Shown here: positions 12,661 to 24,672 of the stretch, in pieces | Numbering within the stretch: the first letter of the stretch is position 1 | Layout of the letters: every line of letters starts with the position of its first letter | Origin: Beaufortia kweichowensis | Taxonomy: Eukaryota; Chordata; Actinopteri; Cypriniformes; Gastromyzontidae | Length of the DNA: 64,000 bases | Assembly: GCA_019155185.1 (NCBI GenBank) | Contig: CM032795.1 | Coordinates: 16,471,795-16,535,794 of the forward strand | Direction of reading: 5' to 3' | Notes under the pieces: generated by a model | Told to the model about the DNA's origin: nothing | Seen by the model: the letters and a program-made list of their open reading frames with translations, nothing else | Database searches by the model: none | Translations under genes and position numbers: made by a program

Positions 12661-15600
12661 GCATTGAAAATCTGGGATTCAAAAATGTATTTAAACCTGG
12701 AGATGAATAGGACGTTTGAGCATTTTGAGAAAGTTTAAAGAAAGAAATTATTTCCAATATAATTTCTTGGTCACCAACCAAGTTTGTGACACTTTTTTTT
12801 TGTGACACACTTTGTGTTTATTATTTTGTGCGAGAAGTCATATTCAGTGAGCCACACAAGACGCAAGATGCTTTTCGGAACAGATCGTGCTAGAATAACC
12901 ATCATGTGTTGCCAAAATTGTGGAGTCACGGTTACATTCTGCCAAGGGAGAAAGGGCAACATACCAAACACTACAAAAATTCAGAACTTTTCATTTAAAT
13001 TATAATAATATAATTTGTAATGAAAAAATACATTTTAAAAAATACAAAATAGAAGCATTTTCTGAGCATGAGCATATTTACACATATGTACACACAAATG
13101 CAATGAGTTCTAAGTGAATCCACTATGGCATCAACAAACAGACCTAAGCTGCGTATCTGATCCCCCTTTACTGTTGCATAACGCGTATTGTGTTTTTCAG
13201 GATCACCATGGTGATAGTCGGGGGTGAAACCTGAGTGTCAGTGTTTGTGCTCTGAGCGGCGACAGTCACCGCGGTAACTCAAAGTGACGAATGGCTGCCA
13301 CGATGCATTGATGGGCTCGGGATGATAGACAGTCACTGACACAAGCGCTCAGGACACGGCTGCTGACATCACGCTGTCGCCCGAGGGGGACCAACAGGCT
13401 CCTGTGAAACCTGAGGACCTCTGTCGATCGCATCGCATACACGCATGCACGCAAGACTCCAGGCTTTAATCCAGCAGCTCAAACAAGAAAAGTTTTAGAC
13501 TGGAGAGAAACAAGAGAAAAGAAAAGGGACAGCGTATCGTTTCAGTCTGAGGAGAGGACAGAGCAACAAATGAAAGAGAGAGTAAATAGAGGGGAGTTGT
13601 GCCCTTAGGGTGAGGATTGGACGGGAGGAACATTAACTTTCTTTTCTTCAAAAGCTTCTCTTTTGTTCTCTTTCTCATGTTTGGTAATTGACAGTATGGA
13701 AAAGAAGAGAGAGAAAGAAAAAGAAAGAGAGGGAATCTTTCACTTATACAGTATGTAAAAGTAAACATTTGTTAATGTAGTATAATGGTTATCTTTAAGT
13801 GAAACAAATAAACCAAACATTATATATGTTTTTTCGATGTTGCTTTTGCTCTGTTAGCTCTGTTTACTCAATTGGCCTTGTACACTACAAAAATATTGTT
13901 TTTTAGTATGATATCTAAACATTTTTAAAACAGTATCAATTGACTTGGAAGGCACAATTGTGGACTTTTTAAAAAGCTGTAGTGCATGATAAAAATAAGT
14001 CTTTTTTTAGGCTTATCTTATCCTACACAATATTTACAAATTATTTGTTTGCAAAAATATGGTTGTATGCAAAGTAACTCTAAACACATGGGAATTTAAG
14101 GGTCTGCGTGAGGTTTTTGCATAACATAGATCTGATCTTCTGCAGTCTGGAGTCCAGATGACCCCAATACTTAATTCATGCGTGAACTTTTACAGGTTGT
14201 GATTTATATACCGATCCCTTTAACACATACATCCCATTTTGTACCTCTCCCTCTCCTGACCCCATTCACATAAACTAGTGAAAAACCCACACAGCTTTAG
14301 ACTTGCACACTCATGCCATCTACAGCATTAGCTGTCTTGCCCCCCTAGTTCACACATTAGTTTAACAAGTCCATGTCAGCTCTCAATCACGCATGCACAC
14401 GCACGCACAAAACACAGTGCTTGCAGCAAACACGTGACCCATCGATGGCCGCATACCTCTTCTCCTTCAGTGCCAGCTTTTTTTCTTAAGAGAAACAGCT
14501 GTCCGCTATAAACCCACACCTCCTCTTCAAAGGTCTCGAGTGCTGGGATTCACAGCTTTATAAATGTGTGTGCTGACTTTGATGAGCGCAGGCGTCCCAT
14601 TTAGCAGCTCTCTTTAAAACTCCTATAGACGGCCGCCCACTGTGTCAGGATGAGGATATTAGCCTGTCAATGAGGTGTAAACTTTGTCACAATGCTACAG
14701 TTGGCTTCAAGAGAACATTAAAGGGGAAGGATGGTGCTACTCAAGGTTGCTTCACACATAACATCCCACCTCTGTGAGGAAACGGATATGAAGCTGTTAT
14801 GGCCCTGTAACATTCTGTACCAACTAGTAAGCTTTGGTCATTGTATCTGGCATTGAGTCAGCATTTCCGCGTAGGTTTCTTTTATTGTTCTTTTGATGAG
14901 GATCGTCATTTATCTCCCGGTTCTTTGTAGATCAATCATTGATGCCGCAATGTTACAATATGAATGGCATGAATTCTAGCCAATGCATATAAATGTAATG
15001 CTTGTAATCTGATCCACATTAGCGAGAAAATTGTGCTTAGAACTGGTCGCGCAAGACACACACAGCGAGGCTTTATGCGCTGGGAAAGTTTTGTGCAATT
15101 TCCACTAGTGCCAGCAGCCAGTTTCTGTGATGTTTGTGCATGGATATGTCTCTACAAACATTATCTTGTCTTCCACAGGCTCCTCCTATCATCCGCTCTG
15201 ATCTAAAGCATTCACTCAAAAACTGAGAGAACTTCTCCAGACAGACGTAACTTAAATCTGGCTAAATCCACACATGCAGCAAATTACCCATCCTGACAGC
15301 CGCAGTCAATCCAGGATATTTACTTTCTTACTTCTGAGCAGAGAGTACACAATGACAAAGTGTCTGAGAGGATAAAAAGAAAACTCAAAAAAGGCCAAAA
15401 ACGCTCTCTTTCCATCAACCCTCCACCTCTCACTCACCCCAATCTCTCTCCCTCTTCTCTGTCAAATCAATGCCACCAAATCTGTTTTGCTGGCACATCA
15501 CAGAGCGCACAGTATATAATCCCTGGCAGTTTAATGGCAAACCCCTCTCTTTCATTTAGTCTTCCCACATGTGAGCGGTGTTTGTAGATAGAATCTGCCT

Positions 15601-17280
15601 GCAGACGGAGATCAACACATATCAGAACAGTGCCGCACGTAAACACATATACACATACTCGTTTTGGGGGGAGGAACTGTGACAATAATGCCCCTATAAG
15701 GGCCCATCACCAAAGAAACTTCTCTTAAATATTCTATTAAACCTTACGTTTTAAATTTGTATTAAAAATAACTTGTAATTTGCTTTTAGATGCAACAGGA
15801 AGTGTGATGTGCAAAATTTATTATGACCGTATCATGACCATCTGGGGAAAAGATTAATGATGACACCTGGACAGGACATCTTACATATTTTGTCCAACAG
15901 CCAAACTGATCATTTGTCATAATGAAGCATTTATACAGAGCAAAACTGATCCAAAGACAGCAATCCAAATGAATCGTGCTCCACCAAGCATGCTACAGTT
16001 CATATAACAGAACGTTCATTAGCATCCATGTGTGTGCTTTAGTCTACAAAAACGTGCAAAACTGAAATCAATCATATTCCGTTGTGATTTAAATCTGGTT
16101 AAAATATATTTTTCCAGTGAATTGAAGAAGGGTGGGGGTGTAGGTGTAGGTGAGAATATGGATAGAGGTTTCGCAAAACACTAAAGAAAGGAAAGTTAAC
16201 AAAGAGAAAAGGATTAAGTGCATCCTCGGTAGAGAAAAGAAAAGAGGGAATTGGTGGAGGAGTGGAACAGAGGGAAGACGAGGAGATAAGGAGGTGGATA
16301 GACCGTCTTTGCTCTACCCTGTGGGAAGAGATTTGGGTGGAGAACCTCCCTCATATTCACAACACGGGGAGCAGTGTGTGTGTGTGTGGACTTTTTCCCT
16401 GCTGTGTGTGTGTGCATGTGTGCATTTTAGATCTACAGAGAAATGTGATTTATATTTTGGAACTTTGATCTCCTAAAAGGCTTTGAGATTTACACAACAA
16501 TAATTCTTCTTGGCCAGCGCTGAGATAAATGATGTGCCTATGGCAGAAGTCCAGAGCAGATTTTAATAGACTGTAGGGAGAAGGACTGGAAACAGAAGAC
16601 TTTCACCCTACATGTATTTGACAGGCTCACATGCACCACAGCACACATTGGAACAAGTCAGAGGTTAAAACAGTGTATAAATATCATTGGTAATAAAAGC
16701 AAGGGCAGGGAGACTGCCGAATAACATTATAGACATCCTGTCTTTCTCATCACTGCTTTAATGTTTGCCAGTTAAGGGCCTCATGTTTCTCTTGTTTAAT
16801 AAATGTTAATGGACACGAATGATTGGTTTAGCTATGTTTGTGGAAGGAAAACGAGGTCATATATTGTAAACCTGATGTTTTTTTAAACATAAGAAGGTCA
16901 AATGTCTTTTACATGTTGGCTGAAGACAGGAAGGGAAGCAATTGAGGTGAAAGAACGAGATGGATCATAGCATCTGGATGAAACATTTACGTTTACCTTT
17001 GGCCCAGCAGTGCTGGATTTAATGAATAACTTCAGTAATTTGGCACGTGTGTAGTATAAATACATCCCCAAACATGTTATTCACTTAGGCTATATATTTA
17101 TTAAATTTACTTTTGGTTAGATACTAACTGTATTTCATTGGCTCTTACCCTGTACAGTGAGTTCCCAAACCCCTTTTATCCTTTTTTACATTTTAATTAA
17201 GTAAAAAAATCTGTGGAACCTTTAGCAATAAGCTGTTGAAGTTAAAGTCACAAGTATCTAGTTTTGACACATACACGCCA
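12661..17280. other. Non-coding desert; complex block near 13,130-13,480
   Basis: About 13,130-13,480 and 14,400-14,750 are repeat-poor and less AT-rich, so they are possible conserved elements. Purine-rich stretches lie at 13,500-13,740 and 16,180-16,290, and a GT run near 16,375. Frames on both strands in the purine-rich parts reflect base composition and match no protein family I know. Confidence 0.25.
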
Positions 17281-17607
17281 AGTCCTAAGACAGGCAAGTG
17301 CGAAGACAGCTAGAAAAAGCGAGCAAAGGCGGAGGGAGCTATAAATGAAGACAGAGAGAACACATGCGCGAGCCTTTTGTCTTTTCATGTGTAATTTGTG
17401 CTCTCTTTCACCTTCCACCGAGGGTCTGATTCTGTCAGGAGAGGAATGCTCTCCAGCAGCTCTGTGAGAATGGATGACTGACAGGCAACCCTGGGTTTGG
17501 TTTCAATAACACCAAGCACAAACACTGTAAATTTACAGCTACGGATGACTCTCTGAAAAGATCACCCAAATCTCAACAGTCATAACTCATTCTCTCTCTC
17601 TTTCTCC

Positions 17608-17650
<43 letters not shown>

Positions 17651-18640
17651 GCAGCTGGTTGTACTCAGCATCGGGCCTGACACGGCACTTTGAAATAGCA
17701 ATCAATGCCTTTATACTGCAGGGAGGACTCGTAAAAGTGTCACGGCCGGGATATACGGCACCGTATTTCATCGCTTTTCTCTATTTTTAAACGCTGAGTT
17801 ATGGTGGTGGAAATGTGTACCTATTAAAGGTGATATGATGTATTCTCTGCCGTGTTCTGAGGCTCATTCATCAAGTGGAGACCGAAAAGAAAACTGCACC
17901 CACTTCTTCACCCTCTTCCCTCCTCCTCTCCTGCAGCTCCCCAGTTCTAGCGGGCTGTCGAGGGTAATTTATAGCGCGCAGGCAGTGTAACCTCCTGGCA
18001 GGCTTTGTGGAAGAAGCTTGTGCTCCTTCTCTCTTGGCAACTAATAACCTTTTATAAGGCTCAAACTTGGCCAGGCCATTGGGCACTGGAGACGAATCTA
18101 GACGGGACCAGAGGAGTAAAATGCGATTGAACCCGAGTTTTCTCTCCAAAGAAAAACAAAATGAAGTGAATCATGGAAAACGGGGGAATTGTGTCTAAAC
18201 TAAGTGGCAAAAGCAATCAATAAGGGCTGAAGTGATTGGATGGAGAGGGGGCGATTTTAGCGTGACATTGTTTGATGGTGATTTGGTGTTTGTTTGTGGC
18301 TCTTTGGGTGATTTAGTGTTGTAGAGAAAGACAGTGAAATGAAAGGGGAGGGAGAGTTTTAATGGCAGCGATATTGCAAGAGTAAGCTAAAGAAATATTT
18401 CACGGTTGTTAGCTGGCCCTTAACATAGCATCTGGAATGAATGGAGGCACATTCGCAGAGAACAAATAGTTTGGGTAGGACAAGAACTTGTGTTAAATGA
18501 ATTGTTTCGTATAAAAAATATTATCCGGTAGCAATGTAACAAACTACATCCACAAACAGCCTACAGCCTAGATGATGTGCAAAGAAATGATATTCTGGTC
18601 TCTTGAGTAATCCTTAAGTATTTCAAATGTTTTGAGATAT
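17281..18640. promoter_or_regulatory. Candidate conserved block flanking a CT microsatellite
   Basis: A long repeat-poor region of mixed composition is interrupted only by the CT tract at 17,591-17,645. The part 17,660-18,430 has no microsatellite and no credible coding frame. It is listed as a possible regulatory element because of its texture and its position 5-7 kb upstream of znf703. Confidence 0.25.
17591..17645. repeat. (CT)n microsatellite
   Basis: A short CT run, a small interruption, then a pure CT tract of about 35 bases (17,611-17,645). Confidence 0.95.
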
Positions 18641-18910
18641 CGGTTTTCTTATCCAGCCTGTCTTCTGTGTTCCTCCATCGTGACCTCTCTCGTCCTGACA
18701 GCCGCACACTGCGAGATTAATGAGGTGGGTGGAGCAGTATAATAAACGTTTGTTTGAAGTGACAAGTCTGATAGGTGTTGATTTACTTACACACTGATAG
18801 GCTTTTAATTGAGCGCCTCAATCTCTCGTCACATCAAAGACACTGTGACCGACAGGGTGCTCCTACATACTGTGGGCAGTGATGATTGACAGCCGTCACT
18901 ATGTATAGGT
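18641..18910. promoter_or_regulatory. Candidate znf703 enhancer with a perfect PBX-MEIS/PREP site
   Basis: TGATTGACAG at 18,883-18,892 is the textbook PBX-MEIS/PREP composite. It lies in a repeat-poor block with GATTAATGAGG near 18,714, ACATCAAAG near 18,831 and TTTAATTGAG near 18,806. Dense homeodomain, PBX and TCF-like motifs about 5.7 kb upstream of znf703 make this the strongest single enhancer candidate in the upstream desert. No conservation or chromatin data were available. Confidence 0.35.
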
Positions 18911-21900
18911 TTTTCCCCATGCTTTGAGATCTTACTTCAAAAATGATTTATTACGATTATTTTTATCGAGTTGATAGTTGTTTTTTACAGCCTATTTATT
19001 TAGGTTTGGAGGATTTGGTGCAGCTACAACTATTCTACATTTAAACAAAGGCCTTATGTAACAATTTAACAGAACGTGCCATTTTAACCACGAATCCTGC
19101 ACTGTAAGGGAGGATCAGGTATTTGTCAATACATGATGTAATCTTTTTTTGAAGTGATAGGGACTCCAGGGAGGTGATGAAGGAACACATCTGTGTTTTT
19201 ACTGCAGTTTTTACAAGCTGCCAGGAACTCGGCTGTTGAGCTGTTATTGTTCAGACAGCAAGTTTATCTCTTTTCAGTATGTGCAAGAAATGACACAACA
19301 TGCTTGGAGATCTACTGGCAAGCGTTTAAACCCTGTCAGTCAAGTTTGGGTTGATTGACAAAACTAATACAGGTGTACATCACGTTTTTCTTTGAAGTCT
19401 ATTTCATCCAAAAAATGTAATTATTATTGCTGTTTGTGCAAGTGCGTGTGACTCCGAAAATAAATGTGGAAAGAAGATCAGGCTAGCCTGAGGAATAGAG
19501 AGGAGATTTCATTTAGCCTATCTATTACTAAAGGGGAACGTGTCATGAGCCTTCTGAATAAAGTGACTGTTGCTCCACAGAAGCGTTTGCAGGGCCCAGC
19601 CACAGATAAGTAACAGTTTTTGATGTCTGCTTAGATTTCACACAACAATCTACAGCAATCTGATTTGCGGTCCTGCAGTGTGTAGCCGGGTGATTCTCCT
19701 ATCCCTTTTGATAACTTCTCCATGTGAAGGACAATAGGACCTTTTGTCTCAGCGAAAAGGGTGCGCGTGTGTGTGTGTGTGTGTGTGTGTTTTGGTGCAC
19801 ATGACATGTTTGAAAGCTAAATAAAGATCTGTCATTAACTGTAGGGCATGTACATAATCACTCAGAGATAATCAGGGAGACAGTAAGACGAGTAGGTCTG
19901 CTGGGTTCTTGATCAAAATGTTGACAAGGCAGATGAGCTATAAAGTTTGAGAGAGCAGTCAGAGTCACAGATATCATAAAAGACATTCAAATGAACCTTT
20001 ACTGTGATTTAACAGACTTTCATGCAACTCTTACTCAGGTTTAGTTCATCCATCTTATTGTCTTAAATTCCATTCCGTCACATGCACATATGGTTTCATA
20101 CAAATATTTATCCTGTCATCGCACCATCACTCAAATCTTTGGATCAGAGAGTCTCAAGATGTTCAAATCTGATTACAGCAAAACACAGAGATGAGTCATT
20201 AAATCAACCTGAGGAGGATTGTGGGAAGAGCTTTTTCTGTCATTTTCACCATTGTGTATGCTGTGTGCACTATTAAAACGGAACTGAATAAATCTTTATT
20301 GTCGTTTAGACTTTTCCTGTTTTTTTTTCATCTACCGTGATGAAATTATAAACGTATCACCTCTTTCTGACTTTCACACACAAACATTTTTATCAACACA
20401 GTGTTTCTTATAGGGTCACAGATAGTAGGAAAAGCAAAATAAATAATATTTTTTACTTTATTTAACTGATTTGCATAGGGTATAATGCTGTTGATTCTAC
20501 AAAATGCTGTTAATTCTACTATTTGATATAAAATTTTAAGTGTTTCTACCCATGTCATGTAGTTTTGCATATTCCTGGGCCTATGCAGTTATTAGTAATA
20601 TATGATATGATAAGCAGTTGTGGTACGGCTAAAGCAAAACCAGTTGAAAACCACTTCTCCAAGTTTTATAGTGGAACTCTGCCTCTTCTGTGCTTTTAAA
20701 TTATTTGATCCTCAATCTCACAATCGCTCAGAAGGATTGTAAGGTTTGTGAAACCACAGAGAGAAAGAGAGTGCTACGTTTTACAGTTCTCCAGGGTTGG
20801 TCTCACATGTCAGCTACACTCCATAAAGCTGTCCTGTCCCTCTTTTTCACAAGATTATTATTTCTGGAGAACAGAGCAGGCATGAGCAGCAGACTCCCTG
20901 CCTCTGGGCTCCCTTTTCATACCACTCACCTCATAAATCAGTCACAGGTAATTAAATGCAAGTGATTTGCATCCTTTTTGTTTATTTTGCTTTGCCGTCT
21001 CTCAGTCTGTACCAAAGAGTGACAAACTATTCCGGAGTGGAACTATAAGGTGTCAGTCAAGTAAGAACGGTATAAAAATATAAAGTGTAAATTGAGAACT
21101 GCAAGCCCTTCATGAAACTTCATTAAACTAGAACAGTGGAGGCGATGGGTTGCCAGGGACAACGGTCAAATATGCAGCGTGTTCTAAAGTATTTTGACCA
21201 CAGAATACCAAAATTCGCTAGAGCCAAAGTACTCCAAGTACTTCAAACATCATGTAATAAGAGTATTAGGTTTATTAGCAAGCAATCTCCTTAAGGCAAA
21301 AGAAACTTTTTTTCCCATATTCGTCTTAAAGTTACACATTCATTCCTGTTTCACTTTAACATTAAGCATGGCCTAAATCCAGTAGGTTTTCTGCCCTTCA
21401 GTAATCTATTACGAGTGACCTCTCAGCAAAAGCTTTCAGAGATATGAGGGGGCCATGGTCATGCAGGATGTCTAGCCTTTGCTTTCAGCCCTTTGTTTAG
21501 TCAAAGATATGGTAAGCGCTGTGCTTTGATACAGTCATGCATAGGCAAACGCCTTCGGGCTTAACAGGGATTGGTCAGACTGGCCTCTTAAAGGGGAGAC
21601 CTGCCCCTTAAAATCCACAACAGGAAATGACCATCCGTCATTTATACGTCAAAACAGCTGTTAGCAGCCCACTTCAAGGCCAGACTTGAAAGGAGCTGTT
21701 CCCCGTTGTTCCAGCCCGCCCTCATTTCTTTCTCTCACTCTCTTTCTCTTTTTTATTTTCCCTTCCTCCTCCTCTAGGGTGCCTTTAAACTCCCTCCATT
21801 CCACCCACACCTTTGCCCCCTGCCAAACCCACTTATTCCGAAAATGTTTTTGTAAGGCAATCCATCTTAATTCCTTACCATACCTTGGAATTCTAAGATT

Positions 21901-24189
21901 TGAGGTTCTCGAATTGTGTTTAATGTTCTTGCCTTTTAAGAAGAGAGTGTTTTATTGTCCCAAAAATTGAACAAAGATTACACTCTAGGATTCTAAATTT
22001 CTAGTAATATCATTTCTAGACAAACAAAACATTCCAGACATCTTAACCAAACTTTATAGTCGGTTGCGTCAACAGAGATGTTGAAGTGAAAAAAAAAAAT
22101 CACTGAGTGTCTACCCACATTAATAAGCTTGTTGACAGTTTGGACCACACCTGTCATAACCTGGAGTATCTGTTTGTGTAAAGCAAAGACAACCGACATG
22201 TTCAAAGGAAGGGATCGCATCAGCTTACTTAACCCTGAGAACATCTAAATTTGCATGTTCCAGTAGTTTTATAGATCTGTGTGGGCATTACAGACTCCTG
22301 TGTAGGTGATAAATGATGGATGACACTAATAATGACAAAGCAAACAGCAGGACTGTTGACTGAAGGAGAGGTGACTTCATACAACTGGCGCTGTTATCTC
22401 TCTCTACACACATGTGCGAACACACACACACATGCAGAACACTAAACGGCTTTAGACCCTGCAGGTAAAGAGAACTTTGTTTAACACACGAGACTAACTA
22501 AATAAGAAAATGTGTTTCAATTCCAAACAAACTGTTTAGTACAAGATAGATCACTGAATTTCTATGTTGTGAAACGGTTGACGGTTGAATGAATTTAACA
22601 ACTTACATTAGCAAGACAGAAATAATTGTTATGTATGATTGAGTGCGGTTTAATACTTTGCTACTTCAGTCAACCTTGATCATCTTGTGAGTGTGTGTTT
22701 GTGCGTGTCTGTAGGTACTTATGTAGGTGAATATGTGGGAGGCTGTTTGTGTGTGTGCGTGCTGTACTTTGGATCTAAAATGACAGGTTGCTGACAAGCT
22801 TAAAACTCTTTCTGTCTCTGAAACTGAGTGTCCCGAGGCCTTCATTCCTCGCTACACACCATTATTAAATGAATATTCACCTCTGCCACCCAGATACGCG
22901 AGACAAAGCACTCCAAACACATGTTTGCCTGTGGCTCCTCCTCTCCCCAGGTCAACAGTTCATGCATTCTGTCTTTTTGTCATTTTTATTACACTAAGGC
23001 AGGCAACATCACCTTTCAAGACGCTTCCCAGGTGCTCTTTGTTTTTACCCCAGAAGAGCTCCAGATATCAGGCCTTTTTCATCTCTCTGACTCACCTGAC
23101 AGGTATTACCATTCAGCATATCATAAATATTCTCTCCCATCCATAAATATAGAGCCTTTGTATTTACACTGTGCACAAAAGTGGCCATTCTATTCTGTCA
23201 ATATGAAATATGCTTTATCCAAACTACAGCGCATTATCAATATATCAATGTTACAGTAATGTATAAGATATGCAAAGCTATGCAAGAGCTGAAACTGTAA
23301 TGCAAAAGCAAATTAGTATGACCATAATGGTGTTTGTTGTTGTTGACAATATGTGACAGGTTTTAGCATTTCAGAAGAACAAACTGGTTTAATATTTATA
23401 GCAAAACATGCTAAGTGACACTTCAGTGTGTACAATGCAAATACAATCTACTGCATACATACTGCACAAAACAAAAACTGCAACACAAAGATAAAAATTG
23501 TGTAATACAAGCAGATCCTATGGGTGGGTATTAACACACGGACAATAAAAGCCATTAAATATACCGGACTTCTAAGTTACTCAGACACAAATTAACACAG
23601 TCTCCCTGTAATAGCCTCTGTCAGGCTTCATTTTTCAGTGATTAAGCCAATTCATTGCATAATTAAGTTAGCTAAATGACTTCAATGGCAAAGTAACATG
23701 GGATAATGTAATAAAGTTATTAACATTCCAGGACTGGAGGCACACATGGGCTGTTATTATGTATGAATGCATTACTCAGTATCATTTGACTCGTTTGACC
23801 TAAAAAGATACTGCTACATAGCTTAAGTTTTTCTAGTTAATAAAGCCATCTACTATAGAGCTAAGACTGTAAAATAAAACTAACATTGCTAAATGTAAAC
23901 ATTGCTTATACATTTGAATTATGTTTTTGTGAATGGTGAAAGACATTCAATTCAGGAGATCATTTTCATTCACTATAATTTTGAGCCAAACACATAACTG
24001 TGCGCTATGTAACCTATTATTAATAACCAGTATAGCAACGTGTGAACCGGTGTCAACCGTATAAAGAATCTGTAATGTCTTAGCACGTTTTACACAACGA
24101 TCAAGGACTTGGCCAGCGGGTCCGAAGCAAGTTTAAAGGAAAGGGAGGATAGTCTCCGCCCCTGTTGTGCCTACCCACTTATTAGTAAT
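18911..24189. other. Non-coding, proximal upstream region of znf703
   Basis: A GT microsatellite lies at 19,761-19,790. TGATTGACAA, one base off the PBX-MEIS decamer, occurs near 19,352. A pyrimidine tract spans 21,720-21,775, and about 23,200-24,050 is AT-rich. No open frame here resembles a protein. The region most likely contains further regulatory DNA of znf703. Confidence 0.3.
19761..19790. repeat. (GT)n microsatellite, 30 bp
   Basis: A GTGCGCGTGT start passes into a pure GT run, ended by TTTTGG. Confidence 0.95.
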
Positions 24190-24672
24190 GCAGATTCCGC
24201 CGATTGGACGGCGCCTGAGCGCTTTGAAGTTGTCCTCAGATCTCCAGTACGAGGAGAGTCAGTGTATATGCGCACGGAGACGTATTGCACACACCGGAGC
24301 GCGCACGGACCGACGGAATGCCATTATTTGACACGATATTTCTTATCAATTCTCTTGTGTAGTTTTTAACTCTGTATAACCAGCGAACACTTCTTTTTTT
24401 GACTTTGTCTTCGTTTGCGCGTAAAGGACTTGCGATTGTTTGGGTTTACTGCAACATTGATCCGGTGACGGAACGATGTGGAGACGGAGTGTAAGTTCTT
24501 AACAGATACTCTAACAGCTCTCTGCGTTTGGACTACGAGCGGAACTGATGTTTTAAGGGGATGTTTCAAGAGGATATAATGTCGTTTGGTCGTTTTTTGA
24601 AGACATTGGATATCTCTAAATGAGAACTGAAAGACGCCCGCCCCGACAGGTCTCTGATCCGCCCCGATCCAG
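24190..24672 (+). promoter_or_regulatory. Probable znf703 core promoter and 5' UTR
   Basis: Composition turns GC-richer here. An inverted CCAAT box (GATTGG near 24,200) and a TATA-like TGTATATG near 24,262 would place transcription start around 24,290. A TATAAAG near 24,059 is an alternative. An in-frame TGA at 24,655-24,657 lies just upstream of the znf703 ATG and fixes that ATG as the first in-frame start. The exact start site cannot be read from sequence alone. Confidence 0.4.

Noticed and set aside
13466..13768. 100-codon minus-strand open frame
   Set aside because: Lies on a purine-rich tract. The protein is Ser/Leu/Phe low complexity and resembles no family.
24109..24369. Open frame upstream of znf703
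   Set aside because: It opens with TTG rather than ATG and lies in the promoter and 5' UTR. An upstream peptide is not supported.
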